Shown here: positions 1 to 8,365 of the stretch, piece after piece | Numbering within the stretch: the first letter of the stretch is position 1 | Layout: every line of letters starts with the position of its first letter | Source: Muriicola marianensis | GTDB taxonomy: Bacteria; Bacteroidota; Bacteroidia; Flavobacteriales; Flavobacteriaceae | Direction of reading: 5' to 3' | Assembly: GCF_014638095.1 (NCBI RefSeq) | Contig: NZ_BMFH01000001.1 | Span: 558,001 to 622,000 of the forward strand | Length of the DNA: 64,000 nucleotides | The notes under the pieces: model-generated | Told to the model about the DNA's origin: nothing | Database searches by the model: none | The model's input: only the letters and a program-made list of their open reading frames with translations | Position numbers and translations under genes: made by a program

Positions 1-16
1 ATAATAAAAGCAGGAG

Positions 17-1108
17 ATGACCAAGGTTAATTTACAGGTATTGGATCTGTATACGCTTGACGGCCGTTTGAGGTACAAAAAGGCCTTAAACGAGATCAAT
101 CCGGACAATCCGTATTATCGTACGGAGCTGCTTTTTATTGATTGGAACCCACGCAAACACCTCCGGTGCTTCGTCTATGTAGAGGACTATACACCTAAGG
201 TGATTATGCCTTTCTACCTTATTCCTATTCCGGTCATGATAGACTCCCTCCCCTATTTTGATATGGCCAGTCCCTGGGGACATAACGGTCCACTGTACCA
301 GGAGGGAACAGATCCTGTAATTTTTACTAATTTTTGGAAACTGGTAGACGAGTGGTACCGGCAAAACAACGTAATTACAGAATTTATCCGATTTGGATTT
401 AACGGCAACCACACCTATTACAATGGCTCCCTGAAGGAAACACTGATGTGCGTGAATGGGCAGCTAATCGATCGGGAACCGCAATTTGCCAATTTCAAGC
501 CCAAGGTGAGGAACAACTACCGCAAGGCTCTTAAGAATCAATTGACCTTTAAGCTTTTTGTCTCGGAATTCCCTGAAGAGATCACCCGTGCCTTTTACGA
601 TATCTTTACGCATACTATGGAACGGTTGCGCGCGGAGGAGCGATATTTTTTTCCTTATGATTTCTTTGTATCATTGGTAGAAAAGAATCCTGACAGTTGT
701 GCCATTGCGATGGTCTATCACGAGGGGACTCCAGTTTCAACAGAACTACTGTTGCTTTCCAAAAGCACTATCTATTCGTTTTTAGGGGGCACGCGGAGCG
801 AGTTCTTTGATTTGAGGCCTAACGACTTTCTGAAGATCAATGTCATGGATTGGGGAAGAGAACAACTTTATGAGAGGTATTTCCTCGGAGGGGGGAAAGA
901 AGACCGGGACACCTTATATCAGTATAAAAAATCTTTCTTCCCCAAAGAGGCCGACAGGCCTTTCTACACGGGGAGGAAGATTATCAATAAGGAAGCCTAT
1001 GATCACATCCTTAGGGAGATGCCGGTGCAAGGTCATGATGTCATTAAACTAGAACGAAAGAAAGAATCCTATTTCCCTCTGTACAGGACCGTAGAGAAGG
1101 CAATTTAA
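17..1108 (+). CDS. FemAB-like (GNAT-fold) acyltransferase, copy 1
   Basis: Predicted 363-residue cytoplasmic protein of the FemAB / BioF2-like acetyltransferase type. Such enzymes transfer an aminoacyl or acyl group onto cell-wall or glycan precursors. Visible marks are the SPWGHNGP stretch near residue 95, the basic KVRNNYRKALKN segment near residue 160 that is typical of the family, and FLGGGKEDRD followed by YKKSFFP near residue 290. There is no signal peptide or membrane segment. The ATG follows a purine-rich GCAGGAG. A homologous gene follows after 2 bp, so the two are a tandem duplicate and almost certainly co-transcribed; the operon probably begins left of the window. The neighbouring carbamoyltransferase suggests surface-glycan tailoring. 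Family call is good, substrate unknown. Confidence 0.8.
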   Translation: MTKVNLQVLDLYTLDGRLRYKKALNEINPDNPYYRTELLFIDWNPRKHLRCFVYVEDYTPKVIMPFYLIPIPVMIDSLPYFDMASPWGHNGPLYQEGTDPVIFTNFWKLVDEWYRQNNVITEFIRFGFNGNHTYYNGSLKETLMCVNGQLIDREPQFANFKPKVRNNYRKALKNQLTFKLFVSEFPEEITRAFYDIFTHTMERLRAEERYFFPYDFFVSLVEKNPDSCAIAMVYHEGTPVSTELLLLSKSTIYSFLGGTRSEFFDLRPNDFLKINVMDWGREQLYERYFLGGGKEDRDTLYQYKKSFFPKEADRPFYTGRKIINKEAYDHILREMPVQGHDVIKLERKKESYFPLYRTVEKAI

Positions 1109-1110
1109 AA

Positions 1111-2163
1111 ATGGAAACCCTGGAGGAAACATATTCGGTACGGTGTATTCAGGATAAACCTGGATGGAAAGAGGCTTTAAAAGAGTTCTCCTGGTACGAT
1201 TGTTATCATACCTACGATTTCAATCACAGTTCTAAAAGGAGTGACGAAATCCCTGTCCTGTTCTCCTTCTGCCACAACGACGCCTGTATTGCTATTCCCT
1301 TTTTGAAGAGGCCGATTCCGGGCTCAAGGTATAATGACATAACTTCTGTCTGGGGCTACGGGGGTCCCATCAGCAAAAACCTCAATGAACTCAGCATCCC
1401 CCTTTTTAAAGAGGCTCTTCACGAATTCTTTATCGAACAAAAGGTCGTCAGCGTCTTTTCCAGGCTAAACCCCTATTTGAATAATCAGGAAGAACTATTG
1501 GCCGATCTGGGCATTATTGAAGATATCGGTCCGGTCGTCAATATAGACCTTACCCTTCCGTTAGACTTACAGAGACAGGTTTTTTCCAAAACTACCAAGC
1601 GTTATATCAATAAGGGCAGGAGGCTGTGCCATGTAAGGCGAAGCAAGGAGGGAAAGGACATCCTGAAATTCATCAATTTGTATTATGAAAATATGGACAG
1701 GGTGGATGCCAAGGACTCTTATTACTTCAATAAGGATTATGTTTTCGACCTCTTGTTCAGCAAAGATTTTGAAACAGACCTTTACATAGCCGAATTGAAG
1801 GAAAGCGGAGAGATGATCTCCGGTGCCATGATGATCAAAACCAATAACATCATTCAGTACCATATGTCGGGGACGGCAGACAAGTATCTTCACCTCACCC
1901 CTATCCGGCTCCTGCTGGATGAAACCCGGCTGGATGGCACTGAAGCGGGTTATACCTATTTTAACCTGGGGGGCGGACTCGGCGGAAGGGATGATTCCCT
2001 CCTGCATTTTAAATCTTCGTTTTCCAAGGATCACAAGATGTTCAAGGTGTGGAAATATATCGTGAACCGGGAAGAATATGACCGGCTTTGTTTAAAAAAC
2101 AAGGGCAGGACATTTAAGATCTCTGAGACTGATTATTTCCCCGCTTACAGAGACAAGGATTAA
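1111..2163 (+). CDS. FemAB-like (GNAT-fold) acyltransferase, copy 2
   Basis: 350-residue paralogue of the preceding gene, 2 bp downstream. The same landmarks appear in the same order: SVWGYGGP near residue 85, KTTKRYINKGRR near residue 160, MDRVDAKDSYYF near residue 195 (MERLRAEERYFF in copy 1), and FNLGGGLGGRDD followed by FKSSFSKDHK near residue 285. This matches BioF2-like/FemAB acyltransferases. The copies have diverged substantially, so they may act on different acceptors or one after the other. No signal peptide. The end faces the minus-strand GNAT gene with a 24-bp gap. The role in glycan or peptidoglycan-like acylation is inferred from the family only. Confidence 0.78.
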   Translation: METLEETYSVRCIQDKPGWKEALKEFSWYDCYHTYDFNHSSKRSDEIPVLFSFCHNDACIAIPFLKRPIPGSRYNDITSVWGYGGPISKNLNELSIPLFKEALHEFFIEQKVVSVFSRLNPYLNNQEELLADLGIIEDIGPVVNIDLTLPLDLQRQVFSKTTKRYINKGRRLCHVRRSKEGKDILKFINLYYENMDRVDAKDSYYFNKDYVFDLLFSKDFETDLYIAELKESGEMISGAMMIKTNNIIQYHMSGTADKYLHLTPIRLLLDETRLDGTEAGYTYFNLGGGLGGRDDSLLHFKSSFSKDHKMFKVWKYIVNREEYDRLCLKNKGRTFKISETDYFPAYRDKD

Positions 2164-2187
2164 ACACTAAAAAATCCTGTGATTTAG

Positions 2188-2835
2188 CTAAGAAGTTACT
2201 TGCCTGAAGTGATTCATGTGGCCGCTACCCGCGGGTTCAAATCTGATCTTCCGGTTAAAGAGGAGCCACCGTTCGGTGCGAAGGAGATATGGGGCAAACC
2301 CTGAACGTTTACACCCTTTTAAGGACGGGATATTGTGAATATCCACAAAGGTAATGATGTAACGGGCTCCGATATCGTTCCCCTTTTCTGCAATCCTCGC
2401 CATGGCCGCAGGCATGATCCGTTTCCCCCTGAATTCTGGTCTGCTAAACGCATTTTCCAGCAAGGCCTCATCAGGTGCCAGTACCGGAAATGAACCCTTC
2501 CAAAATGCCTTTATTCCCGGATTCTGATCTGATCCCATCAACCATTGCCGATAGGCCGGGATGCCATCTTCATTTGTGGCTACATAGCAGGTTTGCAAAT
2601 TTGCCGATATGATCCCATGATTATAATTGTCTGCATTGAAATACGCATCATCCTCCTTTTTTGCGCGCCTTATAGAAATAGGAATCAGGGCTTCAGGATT
2701 TTTAAACGGAACTGAAAGGTCCCTTTTTAACCCATAGGCCTCGTTCTTTGAATACAATCGTTTCTTAATCCCCTGTAGGATAAAGGAAAAGTTACCCTCC
2801 CGGGCATGTTTGATCAATTTAGTGATCCCCTGCAT
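2188..2835 (-). CDS. GNAT-like acyltransferase, paralogue of the gene at 20714-21370
   Basis: About 215 residues from the ATG at 2835. A longer frame opens at 2892, but the 2835 start gives exact N-terminal register with the paralogue at 20714-21370: AREGNFSFILQGIKKR here, LREGEFQFLIKGIAKR there. The C-terminal half has a GNAT-like motif, NAFSRPEFRGKRIMPAAM, where RxxxxxMP stands in place of the usual acetyl-CoA loop, followed by ARYIITFVD. No signal peptide. The substrate is unknown. It lies between the FemAB pair and a methyltransferase/carbamoyltransferase pair, which suggests a small-molecule or sugar acyltransferase in the same pathway. The family is one I recognise only loosely. Confidence 0.65.
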   Translation of the reverse strand: MQGITKLIKHAREGNFSFILQGIKKRLYSKNEAYGLKRDLSVPFKNPEALIPISIRRAKKEDDAYFNADNYNHGIISANLQTCYVATNEDGIPAYRQWLMGSDQNPGIKAFWKGSFPVLAPDEALLENAFSRPEFRGKRIMPAAMARIAEKGNDIGARYIITFVDIHNIPSLKGCKRSGFAPYLLRTERWLLFNRKIRFEPAGSGHMNHFRQVTS

Positions 2836-2936
2836 TTTTCTTGGATTGGATTGTTGAATTCCCGAAGAGTCAATATATGACATCTCATACAAATGAGTCG
2901 GATTTCCTCTTATTACTTACATTTAATCGTTTATTT

Positions 2937-3680
2937 TCAACCTTTCTTGGAACAAATCAAATAAAAAGCGTATTCCTTACCCCCGGAAGAAACTTCATTT
3001 TGTTTATGGGTAGTAACTATTTCGAATCCTGTTTCTTCTAACATAGGAATGACCATTTCCATTTTAGGCCACCATATCGGGTGTTGGTTCCTGCTAAGAA
3101 AACCCTTGTTAAACCTGCCATTTAAGGTGAGTTCAGGCAAATAGTATTTTGATGTTTTCCGGAAGGTGAAAAACCTTACGCTGTTGACGATCAGGCTCAG
3201 GAGGGGATTGTACTTACGGGCCCTCCAGTCCATAAAACTGAAGATGTAAATACTCCCCGGCTGACCAATTCGGAAGGCTTCCCTCAGGGCTTCTCCCAAT
3301 TGATCTTCCGGGATCATAGAAAGTACTTGTTGCAAGTAAACGAGATACTGAAAATGATTATCCGGATACAGGCTCAGGTCACAGGCATCTGCATGCCTGA
3401 AGCCGATTTTCGAAGTATTGATCCCGGCTTTCTTCTCAGCTTCATCTATCATGCGTTTGCTGAGGTCGAATCCGTGTATATCTTCAAACCCTTCTTCTTC
3501 CAGATAAAAAGCAATCCTTCCTGACCCTGTGCCAGCGTCACATATTTTTGCCTTCTTGTCCTTTAGAAATTTATCTAATAAAACCTTCTCTGCCCCGTAC
3601 AGGTTTTCTCTGTCCTTCCATACCTTCACTACTTGGTTTTCAAATTCTTCTGAATAGAATTCCGGAGGTTTACGAGGCAT
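2937..3680 (-). CDS. Class I SAM-dependent methyltransferase
   Basis: 247-residue soluble methyltransferase. Motif I is KICDAGTGSGRIAFYLEEEG near residues 49-68, followed by the acidic IHGFDLS and the HADACDLSLYPDNHFQYLV region. This is the Methyltransf_11/25 layout. The N-terminus (EFYSEEFENQVVKVWKDREN) is helical and of the kind seen in small-molecule or sugar methyltransferases. The start is the ATG at 3680, 16 bp downstream of the carbamoyltransferase stop, so the two are probably co-transcribed with that gene first. The acceptor cannot be read from sequence. The context of carbamoyl- and acyltransferases suggests modification of a surface glycan or lipid-linked sugar. Confidence 0.8.
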   Translation of the reverse strand: MPRKPPEFYSEEFENQVVKVWKDRENLYGAEKVLLDKFLKDKKAKICDAGTGSGRIAFYLEEEGFEDIHGFDLSKRMIDEAEKKAGINTSKIGFRHADACDLSLYPDNHFQYLVYLQQVLSMIPEDQLGEALREAFRIGQPGSIYIFSFMDWRARKYNPLLSLIVNSVRFFTFRKTSKYYLPELTLNGRFNKGFLSRNQHPIWWPKMEMVIPMLEETGFEIVTTHKQNEVSSGGKEYAFYLICSKKG

Positions 3681-3696
3681 GATTCTGTTTATTTGA

Positions 3697-5388
3697 TCAT
3701 TTTTTAGTCAGCAAGAAATTACCGATTACCAAAGCATCCAGGCCTGTGGAAAAGAAGCATCTTACCGCATCCTGGGGAGATTCCACCACAGGCTCCCCCT
3801 GGATATTAAAACTGGTATTCAATACTACAGGGACTCCGGTCTTTTCCCCCAGCTTCTGGATCACTTCGTAATACCTGGGATGGAGTTCCTTACGCACTGT
3901 CTGCAGCCGGGCACTGCCATCTACATGGGTTACAGCCGGAATCACGGCCTGTTTATCCGGAAGGACATTACACACCTTAAGCATAAAGGGAGCTTCAACT
4001 TCCAGGTCAAAGAACTCATCCTTGGCTTCCAGGATGGATGAGGGGGCGAAGGGTCTGTAAGCCTCCCTGAATTTTACCTCGGCATTGATCTTGTCCTTCA
4101 TATCAGGAAAGGCAGGGTTGGCCAGGATGCTGCGACTACCCAGTGCCCTGGGGCCTATTTCCATGGCGCCCTGGAACCAGCCGATGATCTTTCCTTCCTG
4201 AAGCAGACCGGCTGCCTTTTCTGAGATATCTTCAAAATGTGTATAGTGCAGTTTAGCACCCTTCAGCACCTTCTCTATCTCTTCATTGGTATAGCTTGTG
4301 CCCACATAAGGATTCAGATGCACAAAATTCCTGGGGTTTTTCAGGATCCCATTATAAAGATAATAGGCAGCTCCTATAGCCGTACCATTATCTCCTGCAG
4401 CCGGCATCACATATACGTCCTTAAAGTTGCTCTCCCTTATGATCCTGCCATTCATCACGCTATTCAGAGAAACTCCTCCGGAAATAACCAGGTATTCTGC
4501 CTTTGTCTTTTGGTGAAGCACTTCACATATCTCCAGCACACGATCTTCTAAAACCCGTTGAAAAGCTGCTGCCATGTCTTTATGGCGGTCTTCAAATTCA
4601 CCTCCCGGTTTTCTGGCTTCCCCGAACCGCTTGTAGAATTTGGGGGACAACCGTTGCCAGTGCATGTTCTGAAAATTGAACCAGCTCAGGTCGAGTGTCA
4701 ATTTGCCATTCTTATCAACTGCTACCATTCCGGCAACCTCCTCGTAATAGGTCTCAGGATTACCCATGGGAGCCAGGCCCATGGTCTTTCCTTCATCGTA
4801 ACTGGTCTTAAAGCCGCAGAATTGGGTAACCGCTTCGTAAAACGAGCCCAGTGAATGGGGAAAAAAGCTCTCCCCCAGGCATCGTACTTCATTGCCTTTG
4901 CCCTGCCCCAGCCAGGTGGTGGCCCATTCCCCTGAACCGTCAATCCCAAGCAAAGCTGCATCCTCATAAGGGGAAACAAAGAAGGAGCCCGGAGCATGGC
5001 TGTAGTGGTGGGGAATAAAGTGAACCTGAGGTCCACTTTTTTTGTCCCCATACTGATATTTATACCACCCCCAAAAGCTCTTTTGCTTGTTATGGGCGTG
5101 TACAAATTCGTGGTTGATAAATGTTTTAAAGGTGCCCGGCCTTTTGATCCCATACCACAATTTTTTTCCCAGGTTATGGGTAGGTTTTATGGATACGGCT
5201 ATATGATCGATATCCTTGTAATGGAGGTTCGCCATTTTCAGGCAGCGCGCAATAGCCTTGTGAGGGAATACCCGGGTGTGCTTGTCCCGGTTTAGCCGTT
5301 CCTCCTCAATGGCCGCTACTAACTGCCCATCCACCACAATACAAGCAGTAGAGTCGTGAAAATAGTAATTCAGCCCCAGGATTACCAT
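3697..5388 (-). CDS. Carbamoyltransferase (NodU/TobZ/CmcH family)
   Basis: 563 residues, full length for the family. These enzymes make carbamoyl-adenylate from carbamoyl phosphate and ATP and transfer the carbamoyl group to a hydroxyl on a sugar or antibiotic. The N-terminal Kae1-like ATPase fold opens with ILGLNYYFHDSTACIVVDG. HHYSHAPGSFF near residue 128 carries conserved metal/substrate histidines, followed by GIDGSGEWATT and SGGVSLNSVMNGRI. The C-terminal domain has GPRALGSRSILANP and YRPFAPSSI. It is the first gene of a probable two-gene unit with the methyltransferase downstream. The leader at 5389-5630 shows no clear promoter for it. The likely role is O-carbamoylation of a surface polysaccharide or glycolipid; the acceptor is unknown. 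Confidence 0.92.
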   Translation of the reverse strand: MVILGLNYYFHDSTACIVVDGQLVAAIEEERLNRDKHTRVFPHKAIARCLKMANLHYKDIDHIAVSIKPTHNLGKKLWYGIKRPGTFKTFINHEFVHAHNKQKSFWGWYKYQYGDKKSGPQVHFIPHHYSHAPGSFFVSPYEDAALLGIDGSGEWATTWLGQGKGNEVRCLGESFFPHSLGSFYEAVTQFCGFKTSYDEGKTMGLAPMGNPETYYEEVAGMVAVDKNGKLTLDLSWFNFQNMHWQRLSPKFYKRFGEARKPGGEFEDRHKDMAAAFQRVLEDRVLEICEVLHQKTKAEYLVISGGVSLNSVMNGRIIRESNFKDVYVMPAAGDNGTAIGAAYYLYNGILKNPRNFVHLNPYVGTSYTNEEIEKVLKGAKLHYTHFEDISEKAAGLLQEGKIIGWFQGAMEIGPRALGSRSILANPAFPDMKDKINAEVKFREAYRPFAPSSILEAKDEFFDLEVEAPFMLKVCNVLPDKQAVIPAVTHVDGSARLQTVRKELHPRYYEVIQKLGEKTGVPVVLNTSFNIQGEPVVESPQDAVRCFFSTGLDALVIGNFLLTKK

Positions 5389-5630
5389 ATAAGATCAGAG
5401 TTAAAGTTTGATGTTGAAAGTCGGAGCATTTTCACCTAGTTATCTTTAGAAACAAAGCGGTAAATGTAAACTTTTATAATCATCGATCGAATTAATAACC
5501 CTGAATTGCGGAATAAGTCGACAGAAAACCCGCATGAATGAAAGACCAAAGCCAGAAGCAAGTGTGTATTTCCAAAAATCTAACCATCTTTGCAATGCAT
5601 TCAAACAATGTGAGCCTAATCCATCCAACC
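5389..5630. other. Divergent intergenic region, carbamoyltransferase / cysQ
   Basis: 242 bp between two divergent genes. For cysQ there is an imperfect Bacteroidetes -7 box, CATCTTTG at 5585-5592, one mismatch from TAnnTTTG. It would put the transcript start near 5598 and leave a leader of about 30 nt before the ATG at 5631. I see no convincing -33 partner. For the carbamoyltransferase I see no TAnnTTTG box. The region has no hairpin with a T-run. Confidence 0.35.
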
Positions 5631-6437
5631 ATGGGAACACTTAAAGAACTATTACCAGTAATTATTGAATGTGCCCTTAAAGCAGGAATGGAAATCCTAA
5701 AGGTATATGACCTGCCCGATTTCGAGACCGCCTTTAAGCAAGATGATTCCCCTCTTACAAAAGCCGACCTCGCCTCTAACAAAGTCATCAACGCCTATCT
5801 GGAAAAGACCCCTTACCCTATCATCAGCGAGGAAAACAAACAGATCGAATACCATACACGTAAAACATGGGCTACCTGCTGGATGGTCGACCCCCTGGAC
5901 GGGACCAAAGAATTTATCAAACGCAATGGGGAATTCACCGTAAATATCGCCCTGATTCAAAAAGGTGCGCCCGTTTTGGGGGTGATCTATGTGCCTGTTA
6001 CCCGGGAGATCTATTACGCGGATATCCCTTCCGGGAAAGCGTATAAATCTATGGCCGGAAAAGACCACACTTTGCCCGGAACCCTCTTTTCTGAAAAAGA
6101 CAGGATTTCTCCTACTCCAAAGGCGGGATCTACTGTGAGGGTGGTTGGCAGCCGCTCCCATATGAACCAGGATACCCTGGACTACGTGGATTCAATAAAA
6201 GAGGAAGGAAAGAAGGTAGAGGTAGTCTCCAAAGGGAGTTCCCTGAAGTTTTGCCTGGTCGCAGAGGGCAAGGCAGATGTATATCCCCGCTTTGCGCCTA
6301 CCATGGAATGGGATACGGCCGCCGGGCACGCCATTTGCAGGGCGGTCGGACTTAAGGTCACCGACCAGCAAACGGGTAAAGAACTCATGTACAACAAAAA
6401 GAACCTGCTCAACCCTTATTTTCTCGTCTCTCCCTGA
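5631..6437 (+). CDS. cysQ: 3'(2'),5'-bisphosphate nucleotidase CysQ
   Basis: 268 residues from the ATG at 5631. The frame is open from 5538, but the upstream part is not CysQ-like and contains a promoter-like CATCTTTG, so I take the start at MGTLKELLPVI. CysQ removes the 3'-phosphate from PAP, the by-product of PAPS use, relieving product inhibition. The inositol-monophosphatase fold is clear: LTKADLASNKVI, the metal site ISEENK, the signature DPLDGTKEF near residue 91, and the second metal site EWDTAAGHAI near residue 222. It is the first gene of a PAPS operon: its stop overlaps the DUF2061 start (TGATG), and cysC, cysD and cysN follow. Confidence 0.93.
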   Translation: MGTLKELLPVIIECALKAGMEILKVYDLPDFETAFKQDDSPLTKADLASNKVINAYLEKTPYPIISEENKQIEYHTRKTWATCWMVDPLDGTKEFIKRNGEFTVNIALIQKGAPVLGVIYVPVTREIYYADIPSGKAYKSMAGKDHTLPGTLFSEKDRISPTPKAGSTVRVVGSRSHMNQDTLDYVDSIKEEGKKVEVVSKGSSLKFCLVAEGKADVYPRFAPTMEWDTAAGHAICRAVGLKVTDQQTGKELMYNKKNLLNPYFLVSP

Positions 6438-6868
6438 TGGCAACCTCTTCTTACAAAAGGCACCTGGCCAAGACCATCACCTGGCGGATCGTCGGGACCC
6501 TGGACACCATTGTGCTGTCCTGGATCATCACCGGTAACCCTTTAACAGGCCTGAAAATTGGGGCAGCAGAGGTGATCACGAAAATGTTACTTTACTATCT
6601 GCACGAAAGGGTCTGGTTCAATATAGGGATCAAGGAAAGCCGGAAAAGGCATATTTACAAGACCTTTACCTGGAGGGCCATCGGCACCCTGGACACCATT
6701 TTGTTGTCCTGGTTTATTTCCGGTAATCCGCTTACCGGGCTTCAGATAGGCGTGGCGGAGGTCATCACTAAAATGATTTTGTATTATTTTCACGAACGAA
6801 CCTGGTACCGGATCAATTTCGGGCTCGACAGGCGGAGGGAACGCAAATCATGGAAAAAAACATCGTAA
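6437..6868 (+). CDS. Double DUF2061 membrane protein
   Basis: 143 residues made of two near-identical DUF2061 units of about 70 residues. Unit 1 has AKTITWRIVGTLDTIVLSW and ITGNPLTGLKIGAAEVITKM; unit 2 has YKTFTWRAIGTLDTILLSW and ISGNPLTGLQIGVAEVITKM. Each unit has two hydrophobic segments and ends in YxHERxW, so the protein probably spans the inner membrane four times. DUF2061 is often found beside cysDN/cysC and its function is unknown. Here it overlaps cysQ upstream (TGATG) and cysC downstream by 19 bp, which argues for translational coupling. A role in sulfate or nucleotide handling at the membrane is only a guess from context. Confidence 0.88.
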   Translation: MATSSYKRHLAKTITWRIVGTLDTIVLSWIITGNPLTGLKIGAAEVITKMLLYYLHERVWFNIGIKESRKRHIYKTFTWRAIGTLDTILLSWFISGNPLTGLQIGVAEVITKMILYYFHERTWYRINFGLDRRRERKSWKKTS

Positions 6869-7452
6869 AACACCTATTCAAAGTCACACCCGAGGATCGC
6901 CGTCAGAAAAATGGTCACCATTCTTTTATGGTGCTCTTTACGGGACTGTCAGGTTCCGGGAAATCCACTATTGCCAACGCCCTGGAAATGAAATTACAAT
7001 CCCTGGGCATACACACCTTTATCCTGGACGGGGATAATATGAGATCGGGGATCAACAAAGACCTCAGTTTTAGTCCGGAAGACCGCTCGGAGAACATCCG
7101 TCGCATAGGGGAGATAGGAAAACTCTTTGTAGATGCAGGGGTTGTGGTGCTGGCTGCCTTTGTCGCCCCATATGAAAAAGACCGGAATCACATACGGAAT
7201 ATTGTCGGAGTTGATACCTTTGTAGAGGTTTTTGTAAATACGAGCTTGGAAATCTGTGAGAAAAGAGACGTAAAAGGGCTGTACAAAAAGGCGAGAAAAG
7301 GAGAAATAATGAATATGACGGGGATTTCCGCCCCTTACGAGGCACCCTCTTCTCCCGCAGTTACAATCACCGAAGAACATTCGGTGGAAGAAGCTGTAGA
7401 AATGGTCTATCGCACCATTGAAACCAAATTAAAACTGAGGACCCATGAGTAA
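6850..7452 (+). CDS. cysC: Adenylylsulfate kinase (APS kinase)
   Basis: 200-residue cytosolic kinase that phosphorylates adenylyl sulfate to PAPS. The Walker A loop is GLSGSGKST near residue 34. LDGDNMRSGINKDLSFSPEDR near residue 61 is the APS-binding region, followed by ENIRRIGEIGKLF, the lid segment KGLYKKARKGEI and the conserved FTGISAPYE-type motif (MTGISAPYEAP). Length fits a stand-alone CysC, and CysN downstream lacks a fused kinase domain, so the two together complete the pathway. It overlaps the DUF2061 gene by 19 bp and cysD by 8 bp. Confidence 0.96.
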   Translation: MEKNIVKHLFKVTPEDRRQKNGHHSFMVLFTGLSGSGKSTIANALEMKLQSLGIHTFILDGDNMRSGINKDLSFSPEDRSENIRRIGEIGKLFVDAGVVVLAAFVAPYEKDRNHIRNIVGVDTFVEVFVNTSLEICEKRDVKGLYKKARKGEIMNMTGISAPYEAPSSPAVTITEEHSVEEAVEMVYRTIETKLKLRTHE

Positions 7453-8350
7453 ATATTACCTGAGTTACCTGGAAGAGCTCGAATCTGAGGCCATCTTTGT
7501 CCTCAGGGAGGTCTGGGCACAATTCCAGAATCCGGTGATCCTGTTCTCCGGAGGGAAGGATTCTATTGTAGTGACCCATCTGGCTAAGAAAGCGTTTTAT
7601 CCCAGCAAGATCCCTTTTGCCCTCATGCATGTGGATACGGGACACAATTTTCCTGAGACCATCGCTTTTCGGGACAATCTCATAAAAGACCTGGGCGTAC
7701 AACTCATCGTAGGATCGGTCCAGGAATCCATTGATCAGGGACGGGTGGCAGAGGAAAAAGGAAAAAGTGCCACGCGCAATGCCCTGCAGATCACCACCTT
7801 ACTAGACGCCATAGAAGAGCACAAGATCGACTGTGCCATTGGTGGCGGGCGCCGGGATGAAGAAAAAGCCAGAGCCAAGGAGCGCTTCTTTTCCCACCGG
7901 GATGATTTTGGCCAGTGGGACCCCAAGAATCAACGACCCGAATTATGGAACCTCTTTAACGGAAAATACTTTGAAGGGGAGCATTTCAGGGTTTTTCCGA
8001 TCAGCAACTGGACAGAAATGGATGTCTGGAACTACATCCTGCAGGAAAACATCGAAATACCGTCCCTCTACCTGGCCCACGAACGGGAAGTGGTCTGGAG
8101 GAACAATTCCTGGATCCCGAATTCCGAATTTTTAACACTGGATGATCGGGAGGAAGTGGTAACAAAAAAGATTCGGTTCAGAACCCTGGGAGATATTACC
8201 ATTACCGGGGGAATCGAATCCGAAGCCGATACCCTGGAGAAGATCGTACAGGAGGTCTCCGCCATGCGACAGACAGAGCGAGGCAACCGTTCGGATGACA
8301 AACGATCAGAGAACGCCATGGAGGACCGAAAAAAAATGGGGTATTTCTAA
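7445..8350 (+). CDS. cysD: Sulfate adenylyltransferase subunit 2
   Basis: 301-residue small subunit of ATP sulfurylase, which makes APS from sulfate and ATP. The PP-loop is FSGGKDSIV near residue 37. HVDTGHNFPETI, GGGRRDEEKARAKER and FPISNWTEMDVWNYI are all characteristic of CysD. The C-terminal RQTERGNRSDD and MEDRKKMGYF are diagnostic for the family. It overlaps cysC by 8 bp and precedes cysN by 15 bp. Confidence 0.97.
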   Translation: MSKYYLSYLEELESEAIFVLREVWAQFQNPVILFSGGKDSIVVTHLAKKAFYPSKIPFALMHVDTGHNFPETIAFRDNLIKDLGVQLIVGSVQESIDQGRVAEEKGKSATRNALQITTLLDAIEEHKIDCAIGGGRRDEEKARAKERFFSHRDDFGQWDPKNQRPELWNLFNGKYFEGEHFRVFPISNWTEMDVWNYILQENIEIPSLYLAHEREVVWRNNSWIPNSEFLTLDDREEVVTKKIRFRTLGDITITGGIESEADTLEKIVQEVSAMRQTERGNRSDDKRSENAMEDRKKMGYF

Positions 8351-8365
8351 ACGAGAATTGAGCGA

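Noticed and set aside
2164-2187. Small AAATC/GATTT hairpin between convergent genes
   Set aside because: Only 5 bp of AT-rich pairing and no clear T-run; too weak to call a terminator.
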